DNA of 64,000 nt from Idiomarina ramblicola (GTDB lineage Bacteria; Pseudomonadota; Gammaproteobacteria; Enterobacterales; Alteromonadaceae): the NCBI RefSeq assembly GCF_003987255.1, contig NZ_PIQC01000003.1, forward strand, positions 372,001-436,000. The letters run 5' to 3'. Below are positions 48,997-59,490 of this stretch, one piece after another (position 1 is the first letter of the stretch; every line of letters begins with the position of its first letter). The notes beneath the pieces were generated by a model, which saw only the letters and a program-made list of their open reading frames with translations, was not told the DNA's origin and made no database searches. A program made the position numbers and the translations under genes.

Positions 48997-49838
48997 TCAT
49001 TGTTAGTGGTCGTTCTGGTTCAGGTAAAACCATCGCGTTGCGGGTCCTTGAGGATTTAGGTTTTTACTGCGTCGATAATTTACCCATTAGTTTATTACCC
49101 ACCCTGGTACATGCCGTTATCGAGCAATACCAAAAAATAGCCATTAGCATTGATGTTCGCAATTTACCGGAACACTCCGAAGAGTTGCTCGACTCGCTTA
49201 ATTTTTTGCCCAAAGGCGTTGAGCCGGAAATTCTGTTTATCGATGCGGACGACAACACCTTATTAAAACGCTTTGGGGAAACCCGTCGACTGCATCCGTT
49301 ATCGCAAAAAGAATTACCTCTGCTAGAAGCGCTTCAAACCGAGCATAAAATGCTCGAGCCGATTATGGAGCGAGCGACCTGGCGGTTAGACAGCAGTGAT
49401 TTGTCCCTGCACCAATTAAGTGAACAAGTAACGGAACGGGTATTAGGGCGAGCGGATAAAAAGCTTATTATTGTGTTCCAGTCTTTTGGTTTTAAATATG
49501 GCTTACCCAAAGACGCCGACTTTGTCTTTGATGCACGAATATTGCCGAATCCACACTGGCAGCCGGAACTCAAGTTATTGACCGGGCTGGATACGGATGT
49601 GCAGATATTTTTTCGTCAGCAACCTTTGGTCACTAAATTTATCTATCAGTTAGAAAACTTTCTGGATACCTGGCTACCGCATTTTCAGCGCAGCAACCGC
49701 AGTTATCTGACTATCGCCACAGGTTGTACCGGCGGCCAGCATCGCTCAGTTTACATTTCTCAGCAGTTAGCCGAGCGTTTTGAGCAAAAAGCCGTAAAAG
49801 TTCAGGTCAGACACCGGGAATTAAAGGCGCATGGATAA
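48987..49838 (+). CDS. rapZ: RNase adapter RapZ
   Basis: RapZ binds GlcN6P and the sRNA GlmZ in E. coli and directs RNase E to it, controlling GlmS and hence envelope precursor supply. The 283 residues show Walker A VSGRSGSGKTIALRVLED, YCVDNLPISLLPTL and the C-terminal RNA-binding half with SFGFKYGLPKDADFVFDAR and IATGCTGGQHRSVY. No glmY or glmZ gene lies in this window. Confidence 0.97.
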   Translation: MQLIIVSGRSGSGKTIALRVLEDLGFYCVDNLPISLLPTLVHAVIEQYQKIAISIDVRNLPEHSEELLDSLNFLPKGVEPEILFIDADDNTLLKRFGETRRLHPLSQKELPLLEALQTEHKMLEPIMERATWRLDSSDLSLHQLSEQVTERVLGRADKKLIIVFQSFGFKYGLPKDADFVFDARILPNPHWQPELKLLTGLDTDVQIFFRQQPLVTKFIYQLENFLDTWLPHFQRSNRSYLTIATGCTGGQHRSVYISQQLAERFEQKAVKVQVRHRELKAHG

Positions 49839-50106
49839 AATTTGCAGAAAGTTAATTATTCGCAATAAACTGGGACTGCACGCACGTGCGGCAACCAAAC
49901 TGGCGCAATTAACACAAGAGTTTGATTCAGAGATAACCGTGCAGCAAGGCGAACAATGCGTTAATGCTGCCAGCGTAATGTGCCTGATGCTACTGGCCAG
50001 TCAGCAGGGTAAATCGGTTGAGGTGTGCGCTGAAGGAAAAGACGCACAAGCGGCGCTGGATGCCGTGAGTGCTTTATTTGAAGATCGCTTCGAGGAAGAC
50101 GAATAA
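49831..50106 (+). CDS. npr: HPr-like nitrogen PTS phosphocarrier NPr
   Basis: NPr (PtsO) passes phosphate from EI(Ntr) to PtsN. The 91-residue HPr-fold protein has the phospho-His motif NKLGLHARAATKLAQL near residue 16 and the second conserved segment SVMCLMLLASQQGKSVEV. It overlaps rapZ by eight bases and is two bases before mgtE. Confidence 0.95.
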   Translation: MDKICRKLIIRNKLGLHARAATKLAQLTQEFDSEITVQQGEQCVNAASVMCLMLLASQQGKSVEVCAEGKDAQAALDAVSALFEDRFEEDE

Positions 50107-50108
50107 GC

Positions 50109-51470
50109 ATGATCGCGGAACTGTCTGACAAAGAATATGCCATGCAGCGCATTCAGGAGGTTAACTCCGCGCTGTCCGATGGTATGTTCGTTGCTGCGCG
50201 TCGTATGCTGCATAATATGCCAGCATGCGACGTCGCACTGCTGTTGGAATCTTCCCCGCCGAAAAGCCGTTCCATTGTCTGGAAGCTGGTTGATGTTGAC
50301 GAACACGGCGAAATTCTTGAAGAACTGAACGAAGAAGTTCAAAAAGACATTATTCGCCAAATGGCGCCGGAGAACCTAGCTGCGGCCACCGAGGGTATGG
50401 ACACCGATGATTTGGCCTACGTTTTGCGAGGCCTGCCTGAGACGGTTTATCAGCAGGTTCTGAACTCAATGGACGAAGGTGACCGGGAACGTGCGGAAAC
50501 CGCACTCTCATACGCCGAAGACAGCGCCGGTGGTATCATGAATACTGATACCATTACTCTGCGTTCAGATGTCACCATTGACGTTGTGCTGCGCTATTTG
50601 CGCCTGAAGGGTGAGTTACCGGAAGCCACCGACAAACTTTATGTTGTCGACCGCCACGAAAAGGTCATTGGCGAAATCACACTGACCCAGTTATTGACCA
50701 TCGATCCGGGTCGCCGCATTGATGAAATCATGTCGACCGATATCACCACCATACCCGTTACTATGGATGAAACCGAAGTCGCCAAGCTGTTTGAGCGTCA
50801 CGACTGGGTTTCAGCACCGGTAGTCGACAACGAACAGCAGCTCGTGGGTCGTATCACCATCGATGACGTGGTCGATATAATTCGTGAAGATGCACAACAC
50901 TCCATGTTGAGCATGGCCGGCCTGGAAGATGACGAAGATACCTTTGCGCCGGTCTTAAAGAGTACGCGCCGCCGTACCATCTGGTTAGCAGTTAACTTAG
51001 TTACAGCACTGCTGGCGGCTATGGTCAGCTCACTGTTCGAAGATATTCTGGCGCAAATGGCCGTACTGGCTATTCTGAATACCATCGTGCCCAGTATGGG
51101 CGGTATAGCGGGTAGTCAGACTCTGACCCTGGTGATACGTGGTATGGCTTTAGGCCACATTGGTTCCAGTAACTCACGATGGCTCATTGGCAAAGAATTA
51201 GCCATTGGTTTCCTGAACGGAGCTATCTGGTCGGTGCTTATTGCCGCAGTCGTTGCGCTGTGGATGCAGAGCTGGTTAGTCGGCGGCATTATTGCGTTTG
51301 CCATGATGATGAATCTGGTTGCTGCCGCTCTGGCCGGTGCAACCATACCGCTTATTCTTAAACGCTTTAACATTGACCCAGCCTTGGCTGGCGGGGTTAT
51401 CCTGACCACCGTTACTGACGTTGTCGGTATCTTCGCCTTCCTTGGCTCAGCGACCTTATTGCTGTCTTAA
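50109..51470 (+). CDS. mgtE: Magnesium transporter MgtE
   Basis: MgtE is a magnesium-gated channel. The 453 residues comprise a helical N domain (about 20-130), a CBS pair (about 135-260, including SADDSAGGIMNTD-like EDSAGGIMNTDTIT) and five C-terminal membrane helices (about 285-450). The pore segments PSMGGIAGSQTLTLVIRGMAL and GGVILTTVTDVVGIFAFLG are present. It is the last gene of the plus-strand run. Only 14 bases separate it from convergent pmbA, with no obvious terminator. Confidence 0.95.
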   Translation: MIAELSDKEYAMQRIQEVNSALSDGMFVAARRMLHNMPACDVALLLESSPPKSRSIVWKLVDVDEHGEILEELNEEVQKDIIRQMAPENLAAATEGMDTDDLAYVLRGLPETVYQQVLNSMDEGDRERAETALSYAEDSAGGIMNTDTITLRSDVTIDVVLRYLRLKGELPEATDKLYVVDRHEKVIGEITLTQLLTIDPGRRIDEIMSTDITTIPVTMDETEVAKLFERHDWVSAPVVDNEQQLVGRITIDDVVDIIREDAQHSMLSMAGLEDDEDTFAPVLKSTRRRTIWLAVNLVTALLAAMVSSLFEDILAQMAVLAILNTIVPSMGGIAGSQTLTLVIRGMALGHIGSSNSRWLIGKELAIGFLNGAIWSVLIAAVVALWMQSWLVGGIIAFAMMMNLVAAALAGATIPLILKRFNIDPALAGGVILTTVTDVVGIFAFLGSATLLLS

Positions 51471-51484
51471 CTTACGTCTTTAAA

Positions 51485-52831
51485 TTAGTTACCCGCAATA
51501 CTCATTTGCTCCAGTAATACGGAACCGGTATGCAGTGCGTGGCGTTCATCGGTGTCATTACCTATGGCGACAATGTTTGCCAGCATGTCTTTTAAGTTAC
51601 CGGCAATGGTCACTTCTTCGACCGGATATTGGATTTCGCCATTCTCTACCCAAAAGCCAGCGGCTCCACGTGAATAATCACCGTTGACCATATTCACGCC
51701 CTGCCCCATTAGCTCGGTTACCAACAAGCCGGTTCCCATTTTCTTGCACAACTGAGCCAGCGAATTGTCCTGCTGCGTAACCTGCCAGTTATGAATGCCA
51801 CCGGCGTGGCCGGTTGGCTGCATGTCCAGTTTGCGCGCGGCATAACTTGTGAGCAAGTAAGTTTGTAACACCCCATCGGTAATAATGTCGCGATCTTTCG
51901 TTGCCAGCCCTTCAGCATCAAAAGGCGAGCTTGCTAAGCCACCAACGATATGCGGTTTCTCCTGAATGTTTAGCCACTCAGGCAGTACTTGTTTGCCTAA
52001 ATGATCAAGCAGGAAACTGGATTTGCGATACAAATTGCCACCGCTTATTGCACTGACCATATGTCCAAACAAACTGCCGGCAACATCCGCCCGGAAAATA
52101 ACCGGAACCTTAGCGGTCGGAACTTTACGCGCGCCTAAACGAGACAAGGTTTCTGCTGCCGCTGCTTCTGCAACGCTTTCAGCCGATTTCAGCTCATGCA
52201 TTTTACGGGCAACAGAATAGCTCATGTCCCGCTGCATTTTATCGCCCTCTTTGGCTATCAACACGCAGCTCAGATTATGACGTGACTGTAGGTAACCACC
52301 GATAAAGCCGTGACTGTTTCCATAAACACGAAAGCCGGTATGACTCCCATAATGCGCCCCGTCGGAATTGACTATGCGCTCGTCCAGATTCAAAGCATGC
52401 TTTTCGCAGGCCAAAGCCTGTTCAATAGCGTATTCCGCACTTTGGTCACCCGGGTGGCATAAGTCCAAATCGGGGACGTCAGTCGCCATGAGTTCCGCTG
52501 GAGCCAGACCGTTATAGGGGTCAGCTGAAGTAAAACGGGCAATGTCACAGGCTTTATCCACTGCCGCACTAATCGCTTGTTCGGATAAATCGGTGGTGGA
52601 TGCCGAACCTTTCTGGTTGCCGCGATACACGCTGATACCCAGCGCACCGTCTTGATTAAACTCCACCGTTTCCACTTCGCCCAGACGGGTTCCCACAGAG
52701 ATACCGGAGCTGTGACTGATTGAGCACTCGGCAGAACTGACGCCTTTTGCTTCAGCCAAGCGCAGTGCCTCTTTAACCGCGCCTTCTACCTGCTTCATTT
52801 GAACCTGTAAGTCACTCAGTTGTACTATCAA
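51485..52831 (-). CDS. pmbA: Metalloprotease PmbA/TldE (TldD partner)
   Basis: PmbA and TldD form a heterodimeric protease that trims modified peptides such as microcin B17 precursors and unfolded peptides. The frame is open to 52945, but the best start is TTG at 52831, preceded by GAGGAGAG, giving 448 residues, close to E. coli PmbA (450). The family blocks GISVGTRLGEVETVEFNQDG, GNSHGFIGGYLQSRHNLSC (partly) and TELMGQGVNMVNGDYSRGA are present. PmbA lacks the HExxxH found in TldD. Confidence 0.94.
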   Translation of the reverse strand: MIVQLSDLQVQMKQVEGAVKEALRLAEAKGVSSAECSISHSSGISVGTRLGEVETVEFNQDGALGISVYRGNQKGSASTTDLSEQAISAAVDKACDIARFTSADPYNGLAPAELMATDVPDLDLCHPGDQSAEYAIEQALACEKHALNLDERIVNSDGAHYGSHTGFRVYGNSHGFIGGYLQSRHNLSCVLIAKEGDKMQRDMSYSVARKMHELKSAESVAEAAAAETLSRLGARKVPTAKVPVIFRADVAGSLFGHMVSAISGGNLYRKSSFLLDHLGKQVLPEWLNIQEKPHIVGGLASSPFDAEGLATKDRDIITDGVLQTYLLTSYAARKLDMQPTGHAGGIHNWQVTQQDNSLAQLCKKMGTGLLVTELMGQGVNMVNGDYSRGAAGFWVENGEIQYPVEEVTIAGNLKDMLANIVAIGNDTDERHALHTGSVLLEQMSIAGN

Positions 52832-52885
52832 AAAACTCTCCTCACTGCTAAACTGACGGCTTTGTAGCGCTAATGAATCGAACTT

Positions 52886-53401
52886 ATGCCGAAACGCCCA
52901 GCCGAAAATCCTGAACAATCTGACGACTTCGTCAGTAAGTCCCAAAAAAAACGCGACATGGCAGAACGCCAGGAGCTTGGGACTCAGCTCGTTAATTTAA
53001 CCGATAGCCAGTTGGCTAAAATGCCACTGGACGATGAGCTGCGCGATGCCGTTTTACTTGCTCGTAAAATTCGTAATAAACACGAAGGCTATCGGCGTCA
53101 ACTTCAATTTATTGGCAAACTCATGCGCTCACGTGATGCAGCGCCCATTGAGCAAGCATTAAATAACCTTAAAAATGCCCATCAGCAGCAAACATCCATT
53201 TTTCACGAGATTGAAGCAACCCGCGATAAACTGCTGCATGATGGCGACGATGCCCTGCAAGAATTCATTGAGGAGCATCCTCATGCTGACCGCCAAAAAT
53301 TGCGTCAACTTATTCGTCTTGCCGAAAAGCAGCAAGCCGAGCAAAAACCGCCCGTTGCTGCCCGCCAGCTATTTGTCTACTTACGTGAACTGCTCGCTTA
53401 A
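52886..53401 (+). CDS. yjgA: DUF615 ribosome-associated protein YjgA (DarP)
   Basis: YjgA/DarP associates with late 50S assembly intermediates. The 171-residue, highly charged helical protein has the family segments VSKSQKKRDMAERQELG and EGYRRQLQFIGKLMR and ends LFVYLRELLA. It is divergent from pmbA, with 54 bases between the starts, as in E. coli, and convergent with tldD 15 bases away. Confidence 0.93.
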   Translation: MPKRPAENPEQSDDFVSKSQKKRDMAERQELGTQLVNLTDSQLAKMPLDDELRDAVLLARKIRNKHEGYRRQLQFIGKLMRSRDAAPIEQALNNLKNAHQQQTSIFHEIEATRDKLLHDGDDALQEFIEEHPHADRQKLRQLIRLAEKQQAEQKPPVAARQLFVYLRELLA

Positions 53402-53416
53402 TACCGGCCAATTCCG

Positions 53417-54838
53417 TTACTCTGTACCGCCAACCGTCATTGAATCTAACTTCAAGGTTGGCTGACCAACCCCAACAGGTAAACTCTGTCCATCTTTACC
53501 GCAAACACCAACGCCTTCGTCCAGAGATAAGTCGTTACCCACCATAGACACCTGTGCCATGGCTTCTGGTCCATTGCCAATAAGCGTTGCACCTTTTAAT
53601 GGTGTGGTGATTTTACCGTCTTCAATTAAATAGGCTTCAGATGCCGAGAACACAAATTGTCCGGAAGTAATATCAACCTGACCACCGGCAAACTGAGGGG
53701 CGTAAATGCCCTTTTTCACGCTGCCAATAATCTCTTCCGGACTGCTTTCTCCGGCTAACATATACGTATTGGTCATTCGCGGCATAGGTAAGTGAGCGAA
53801 ACTTTCACGGCGTCCGTTCCCGGTGGTTGCCTGACCCATTAAACGCGCATTCATTTTGTCCTGCATGTAACCACGCAATATGCCGTTTTCTATCAATACG
53901 TTGTAGCCACTGGGTGTGCCTTCGTCATCGATACTCATTGAGCCACGACGATCGCTCAGTGTACCGTCATCGACAATAGTACAAAGCGGTGACGCCACTT
54001 GTTGGCCAATTTTACCGGAATAGGCAGACGAGCCTTTACGGTTAAAGTCGCCCTCTAGACCGTGTCCAACAGCCTCATGCAGCAGCACGCCCGGCCAGCC
54101 GGAGCCCAGTACCACCGGCATATTGCCAGCCGGTGCAGGCTTAGCTTCTAAATTAACCAGTCCCTGACGTACGGCTTCTTCAGCAAAATGCTGCCAGCGG
54201 GCATTACCAGAGTCTTCATTAAGGAAAAGTTCATATCCTACTCGCGCTCCACCACCGGCGCTACCGCGCTCGCGACGACCGTCTTGTTCAGTAATAACAG
54301 AACAACTTAACCGAATTAGCGGCCGCTTATCGGTACCCAAGGTGCCATCTGTTGCAGCAACCAATACTTCATCGTAACTGCCGCTCAGACTCACCACCAC
54401 TTGGCTTACCCGCGGATCCTGCGCACGCGCATGCGCATCAACTTTTTTCAGTAACTCAATTTTTTCATCTTCGGATAAGGTGTTCAGCGGGTTTATCGCC
54501 TGATATCGCGACTGAGCCTGCACCGACTTCAGCGCCTCAACCTTTTTGCTTTGCCCCTGACGGGCGATGCCCCGAGCTGCTTCACTGGTGCGTTTAAGTG
54601 CATTCAGCGTAATTTCATCGGCATAAGCAAAACCGGTTTTCTCACCTTGCACGGCGCGTACGCCCATCCCGGTCTCGATATGAAATGCCCCATCTTTAAT
54701 AATGCCATCTTCCAGCACCCAGGACTCGTTGACACTGTGTTGTAAATAAATGTCTGCAAAATCAATATCACCACTATAAAGAGTTGATAGCGCCTTGCTT
54801 ATGTCGTCTTGTGACAGTTCGTAGTCAGTTAGTGTCAT
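53417..54838 (-). CDS. tldD: Metalloprotease TldD
   Basis: TldD is the catalytic subunit of the TldD-PmbA protease. The 473-residue protein has the zinc motif [14 protein letters not shown] near residue 262 and the C-terminal ligand region with [16 protein letters not shown]. It is normal in length and lies downstream of yhdP and the nitrilase gene, with an ATGA overlap between tldD and the nitrilase stop. Confidence 0.97.
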   Translation of the reverse strand: MTLTDYELSQDDISKALSTLYSGDIDFADIYLQHSVNESWVLEDGIIKDGAFHIETGMGVRAVQGEKTGFAYADEITLNALKRTSEAARGIARQGQSKKVEALKSVQAQSRYQAINPLNTLSEDEKIELLKKVDAHARAQDPRVSQVVVSLSGSYDEVLVAATDGTLGTDKRPLIRLSCSVITEQDGRRERGSAGGGARVGYELFLNEDSGNARWQHFAEEAVRQGLVNLEAKPAPAGNMPVVLGSGWPGVLLHEAVGHGLEGDFNRKGSSAYSGKIGQQVASPLCTIVDDGTLSDRRGSMSIDDEGTPSGYNVLIENGILRGYMQDKMNARLMGQATTGNGRRESFAHLPMPRMTNTYMLAGESSPEEIIGSVKKGIYAPQFAGGQVDITSGQFVFSASEAYLIEDGKITTPLKGATLIGNGPEAMAQVSMVGNDLSLDEGVGVCGKDGQSLPVGVGQPTLKLDSMTVGGTE

Positions 54839-55662
54839 GTCTTTTGTACAACCTCAAATTGATTCTGTTGCGCCACCGGCATTTGCTTTCGAATGGACTC
54901 AATATCCGCTAAGTCAACGCTGACTGAAATAATGCCTTCGCCCTGCTCTTGCTCGGCCAGTATTTCCCCCCACGGGCTAACAATAATTGAGTGCCCATAG
55001 GTTTCCCGGCCATTATCATGCTGTCCGAATTGGTTAGGTGCTACGATAAATATCTGCTGCTCAATAGCGCGAGCTCTAACCAACGCATGCCAGTGAGCTT
55101 TTCCTGTAACCTGGGTAAATCCGGAGGGTAAAACAATGATATCGGAGCCCGCCTGACGCAATGCTCTAAATAATTCTGGAAAGCGCAGATCATAACACAC
55201 TGACATACCAACCACACCTAAGTCGGTTGCAGCCGTGACCACTTTAGCGCCGGGTTGTGTCCACTTTGATTCACGATAATTTTTGGTATTATCTGCAACA
55301 TCGACATCAAATAAATGAATTTTGTCGTAGCGGTTTACGATAGTGCCATCGGGTCCGAACAATAACGAAGCGGCAGAAAATCGCTCTCCCGCTTTTATCG
55401 GTAAAGTTCCGCCCACCAAATAAATGCCATGTGTTTTAGCCAGTGACGCCAATTGCCGTTGTACCTTGCCATCCTGATACGTTTCGGCCATATCTAACTG
55501 GGCACGGTCTCCCGCACCAAAACAGCAAAACGCTTCAGGCAGGACAACCAGTTGAGGCCGTGCGGCAGGAAGTTGTTCCAATAACTGAGCGACGGTTGCT
55601 AAGTTATCTTGCGGATCCGGGCGACTGCTCATCTGCAGCGCCGTCAGTTGCACTTGTGTCAT
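54835..55662 (-). CDS. Carbon-nitrogen hydrolase (Nit/omega-amidase-type family)
   Basis: The 275-residue product from the ATG at 55662 (GAGG six bases upstream) belongs to the nitrilase superfamily. It keeps the Glu-Lys-Cys triad: Glu in [11 protein letters not shown] near residue 43, Lys in [11 protein letters not shown] near 112, and Cys in [14 protein letters not shown] near 154. It resembles Nit1/Nit2 proteins that hydrolyse deaminated glutathione or other small omega-amides, but the substrate cannot be told from sequence. It starts about 60 bases inside the 3' end of yhdP and is followed directly by tldD. Confidence 0.9.
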   Translation of the reverse strand: MTQVQLTALQMSSRPDPQDNLATVAQLLEQLPAARPQLVVLPEAFCCFGAGDRAQLDMAETYQDGKVQRQLASLAKTHGIYLVGGTLPIKAGERFSAASLLFGPDGTIVNRYDKIHLFDVDVADNTKNYRESKWTQPGAKVVTAATDLGVVGMSVCYDLRFPELFRALRQAGSDIIVLPSGFTQVTGKAHWHALVRARAIEQQIFIVAPNQFGQHDNGRETYGHSIIVSPWGEILAEQEQGEGIISVSVDLADIESIRKQMPVAQQNQFEVVQKT

Positions 55663-58600
55663 CATCTGCCTCGGAATCGGTTGAATTCTCCTCCAATTCT
55701 GGCAAATCAACCGGGCGGCTGTCACGTTCTATTTCTTCAACGACAGGTTCTTCGATGGTTCCGGTCACTTGGTAGCGCAAGCGTGAAATCACTTTCGCAT
55801 CGTGAAGAACTTTATCAATAAACAGTGCAGCCAGGCCACTTGGCGGATTAACCATCCAGGCAAGAATAATAGGCAAGCTGGAGGTTACCTTGGGTGCATA
55901 GGTTAAATTATAATTTAGCTCACCGGTCTGCATGTCTGTCCAGCCACGAATATCCATATCACCGGCAGAACCCAACAGCTGAGCGTCTTCGGTATTGGCC
56001 ACACCGTCTTCAACTTGAACACTGCCGGTCAGGTCAGTAAAAAACATTCCCTGCGAAAAAATGTCGCGGAAATCCAGTGTCAGCTTTCGTAGTATACTGT
56101 CCAGGCTGAGCATCGAGAAGATACGCGCACCACCATCGCTTACTTCCGCCAGATAACCTTTTTCCAGGTCCCATGTGAGCTCGCCATTTAACGAAGCCCA
56201 GTCCGGTTGATATAGGTGATCGCGCCAATCTAAATCAAAGTCAATAACGGCAGCGCTGTCCCTGACCGCAGTTTCGAGACCATAGTCACGTAGTAAGCCA
56301 CCAAGATCTTCAGTATCCAGCCGGCCTGAGAGAGCACTTAAACCCTGCTCATTAGCGTAACGCCAATAACCGTCTAACAACAGTTCGTCACTGCCTTTTT
56401 TCAAGGACATTTTTTCTATACTGAAACCGTCCTCAAGAGGGGAAAGCACGAGCTCTACTTCGCCTAAGTCACGCTCATCTACACGGCAACTGCGGCAGAG
56501 AAAGTTTAACGGAGGTACTTTTTCAAGCCAGCCCCAGTCCGTTTTTTCGGTATTTTCCGGTAACTCAACATCGCTCGTTAATGCCAGATAATCTGCCCTG
56601 ATAGTAATGCCTTTCTGTACGAAGTTTTCCGGAATGGTTGCGCTGATCACCGCATTATCAGCATCCACCCGGGCTTGCCAATTCGAGTTTTCGGGCCAGA
56701 CCTGAATATCGGCTTGGTCAAATTTTTGCTGGCCCCACTGCAACTGCGGTGTTTCAATATTAATCGAGTCAGGTAGCCAGCCTTTTTCATTGCCCGACTC
56801 AGTTTCAACATTCGAGTCTTCTGCTAGCGCGTACAATACCGAATACCATTGACCAATGTCCGCCTCAGGTAGTTTTGCATTGACGGCAAAGCCTCCAAAG
56901 TTCCGCGGATCGTCAGTTGAAGCCACTTCACCGATATTCAGTTCCGCCTGCTGCCAGCCATTATCACCTGGCTGCCAGCGACTGTACCAGCTGAGTCGCT
57001 CATCAATATTGGCCCGCAAACGCAGTTGTTCACCCGTGCCATTTAGACTGACCGCAAGCTGCCAGCTCTCGCCGAAGTCTTTTTGCAGCGGCACCGGCAA
57101 AGAGGTTTCCAGGCCAGTTAAGTCAAATTGAGATTCAAGCCCGACACCGACATCATTGTCACTGAAGGTGAGTGCTAAATTGGCTTCGCCATTTACAGCA
57201 CCATAGAAAAACGCTTCCCATTGCGGATAAGGAAATTGTTTAAACAGAGGTTCACTTTGCCAGTCTATCGTTGTACTGACATCCAGACGGTAGTCTTCAT
57301 CACTTAACCCACCTGACACCTCAGCTTGTATTGGCATACCATACCAATTTAAGCTCAGACCTTCGGTAGTAACATCGCTGTTATCAATACTGATGCGGCC
57401 ATTTGTGACGTCAAAATCTTGTTGCAGCGCATCAACCGATATTGATAGGCCACTTAATGGCGCGTCAACCAGCACCCCAACTTCTCTTGAGTTATCGAAA
57501 GGAATGTCGAGTTCAAAAGAGCCATTCAATTCGCCTCTGGGGCTCAATTGAATCAGAGTTTCCGTCACACTGTTGAGAGGAGACTGTTCAAATACGGGTA
57601 GCAGAGATTCACCTTTCCCGTTAACACTCGCCTGAATTTGGAGGCCGCGCTCAGAGTCGGTCAAATCCTGAATCTGCGCATCAACCCGAGTTACCTGAAC
57701 GTCTTCTATGTGTCCCGAATCGGCCGACATCAACAACGTTTTGCTGTAAAAATCCAATTTAACAGGCGCATCGGCTAAAGGCAGCCACTGCGGTTGGAAC
57801 TGGTAAGTTAAATCATCAAATTCAACCCGAGCGTTGAAGACGCCCTGACTCTCATCTTCAGGGAAACTATCCACTGAGCCACGCCAAAGCAATTCTAGCC
57901 CTCGGGTCTGGCCCGACACCAGCGCATTCGTTAAGTAATCTTTAACTCCTTGACCCATAACCGACGGCAAAAGCTGTCGAGCTGTAGCGACTGAGAAGGG
58001 TTGCTCCGTCGCCACTAGCAAATCAATTTGTGGCGAGCCTTCGCCACTACTGGATAATCGCCCACTGCCTGTCAGCTGAAAATCGTCCTGATTGAGTTGC
58101 ATCTGCTCCAGAACCACCTGCCAATACTCAGGCTGAAGTAACCATGAACCTTTTAATTGCAGAGTGTCGATATCCCAGGCCTGGGTTGCTGACAAATTGT
58201 TGCCCGCCAGACGAACATTACTGCCCTCAATTCGCCATAAACCATGGTTCGCTGTACTGTTAACAGTTAAGTCCAGGCCGTTAAAGCTAGGCCAGCTGTT
58301 ATTGCCGTCCGCTGACAGGTTATGACTTTTCACCGCCCATTGCTGCCCAGAAACTGGATGCAACCGGTAGCGCAAACTGGCTTCACCTTTTAATCCCAGG
58401 CTCATAACAGACTCAGCACTGCTGTCTGCGTTAAACGGCAACAGCGGTAGAAGCTCGATGACGTCATCAATCGCAATATTATCGACACTAATATCGTGCA
58501 CACCTTCCAACTGCTGCCAGGCAATGCGTGGCAAGTCGAGTTGGCCAACTGAGGTGTTTACTGTCATTGGTAAGCTGTTCAATAACCAACCTTCAACTTC

Positions 58601-59485
58601 CGGCCGCAGTACAATCTCTCCTTCCGGTAACTGCAACCAGTTTAGTTGTCCGGAATTGCTATCCAGCCAGGTAATACGGTTATCTCTTAGCTTTAATAAT
58701 CCTTCAAAAAGCCGGCCATTGCGGACATCCAACCACCCCGTAAAATTAACATTCGAGGCCTGCACATCAATATCTCCCAGTTGTTCTTCAAGCCAGGGAC
58801 TGATATCGACATTTTGTGAATCCACATAAAATTGGCCATTAAATTCCGACCACCGGTTGCCGCGCAAATCAATAATGACGTTCAAGCTATTGGCGGCGAA
58901 ATCTTCCATGCGAAATTGACCAATACCCTGGTGCTTATTGCCTTTATTCGTCCAGGATAATCGCTCTATATCAATTTTGCGCGTCACTCCACGCAGGTTT
59001 GTCAGTAACAACTCACCATTATTGAGTGAGAATTTTTCCAGTTGCTGTAGAAATAGGCGGTTTACGTAATCCAGATTGAGCTTCTCAGCCTCGTCAGTGG
59101 CCGAAAGCTTGCGCATATCCACGGCAATTCGTGCATCATCCAAAATAAATTGCTGCGCAATGAACTGTCGTTCCAGCAGAGTATTCCAAAAATCCAGCAC
59201 CACATGCACTTCGCCAACGCGAACTTGCACCGGCGACTGCTCACGCTCCAGCAAAACCAAACTATTCAGAACAATGGAGGGGCCCTCTCTGGTCCAGGCC
59301 ATAGACAGGTCGCTAATACTGACAGGCTGCTGAAAGCGTTCTTCCAGCTGATCTTCTAAAGGCTCAGTTAAATCCGGCAGGTAAGGCAGGCTGTAGCGTA
59401 ATAAACTCAGGCCGACAGCAACCAGCACCAGCACAATAGCCAGCGTTAGCCAGAGTTTGTTCAAAATCCACGACAAAGTACGCAT
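55604..59485 (-). CDS. yhdP: AsmA-like inter-membrane lipid transport protein YhdP
   Basis: YhdP is one of the AsmA-like proteins thought to form bridges that carry phospholipids from inner to outer membrane. The 1293-residue product has an N-terminal membrane helix (about residues 10-30), a very long beta-rich periplasmic region with the AsmA/DUF3971 pattern, and the C-terminal AsmA_2-like block GYLAEVSDGGARIFSMLSLD. The tail is acidic and low in complexity. It lies between rng and the nitrilase gene. With mlaBCDEF, this window encodes two lipid transport routes. Confidence 0.95.
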   Translation of the reverse strand: MRTLSWILNKLWLTLAIVLVLVAVGLSLLRYSLPYLPDLTEPLEDQLEERFQQPVSISDLSMAWTREGPSIVLNSLVLLEREQSPVQVRVGEVHVVLDFWNTLLERQFIAQQFILDDARIAVDMRKLSATDEAEKLNLDYVNRLFLQQLEKFSLNNGELLLTNLRGVTRKIDIERLSWTNKGNKHQGIGQFRMEDFAANSLNVIIDLRGNRWSEFNGQFYVDSQNVDISPWLEEQLGDIDVQASNVNFTGWLDVRNGRLFEGLLKLRDNRITWLDSNSGQLNWLQLPEGEIVLRPEVEGWLLNSLPMTVNTSVGQLDLPRIAWQQLEGVHDISVDNIAIDDVIELLPLLPFNADSSAESVMSLGLKGEASLRYRLHPVSGQQWAVKSHNLSADGNNSWPSFNGLDLTVNSTANHGLWRIEGSNVRLAGNNLSATQAWDIDTLQLKGSWLLQPEYWQVVLEQMQLNQDDFQLTGSGRLSSSGEGSPQIDLLVATEQPFSVATARQLLPSVMGQGVKDYLTNALVSGQTRGLELLWRGSVDSFPEDESQGVFNARVEFDDLTYQFQPQWLPLADAPVKLDFYSKTLLMSADSGHIEDVQVTRVDAQIQDLTDSERGLQIQASVNGKGESLLPVFEQSPLNSVTETLIQLSPRGELNGSFELDIPFDNSREVGVLVDAPLSGLSISVDALQQDFDVTNGRISIDNSDVTTEGLSLNWYGMPIQAEVSGGLSDEDYRLDVSTTIDWQSEPLFKQFPYPQWEAFFYGAVNGEANLALTFSDNDVGVGLESQFDLTGLETSLPVPLQKDFGESWQLAVSLNGTGEQLRLRANIDERLSWYSRWQPGDNGWQQAELNIGEVASTDDPRNFGGFAVNAKLPEADIGQWYSVLYALAEDSNVETESGNEKGWLPDSINIETPQLQWGQQKFDQADIQVWPENSNWQARVDADNAVISATIPENFVQKGITIRADYLALTSDVELPENTEKTDWGWLEKVPPLNFLCRSCRVDERDLGEVELVLSPLEDGFSIEKMSLKKGSDELLLDGYWRYANEQGLSALSGRLDTEDLGGLLRDYGLETAVRDSAAVIDFDLDWRDHLYQPDWASLNGELTWDLEKGYLAEVSDGGARIFSMLSLDSILRKLTLDFRDIFSQGMFFTDLTGSVQVEDGVANTEDAQLLGSAGDMDIRGWTDMQTGELNYNLTYAPKVTSSLPIILAWMVNPPSGLAALFIDKVLHDAKVISRLRYQVTGTIEEPVVEEIERDSRPVDLPELEENSTDSEADDDTSATDGAADEQSPGSAR

Positions 59486-59490
59486 CAGTC

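Noticed and set aside
52832-52945. N-terminal extension of pmbA
   Set aside because: It overlaps the divergent yjgA 5' end and exceeds family length; the internal TTG has a strong ribosome-binding site.
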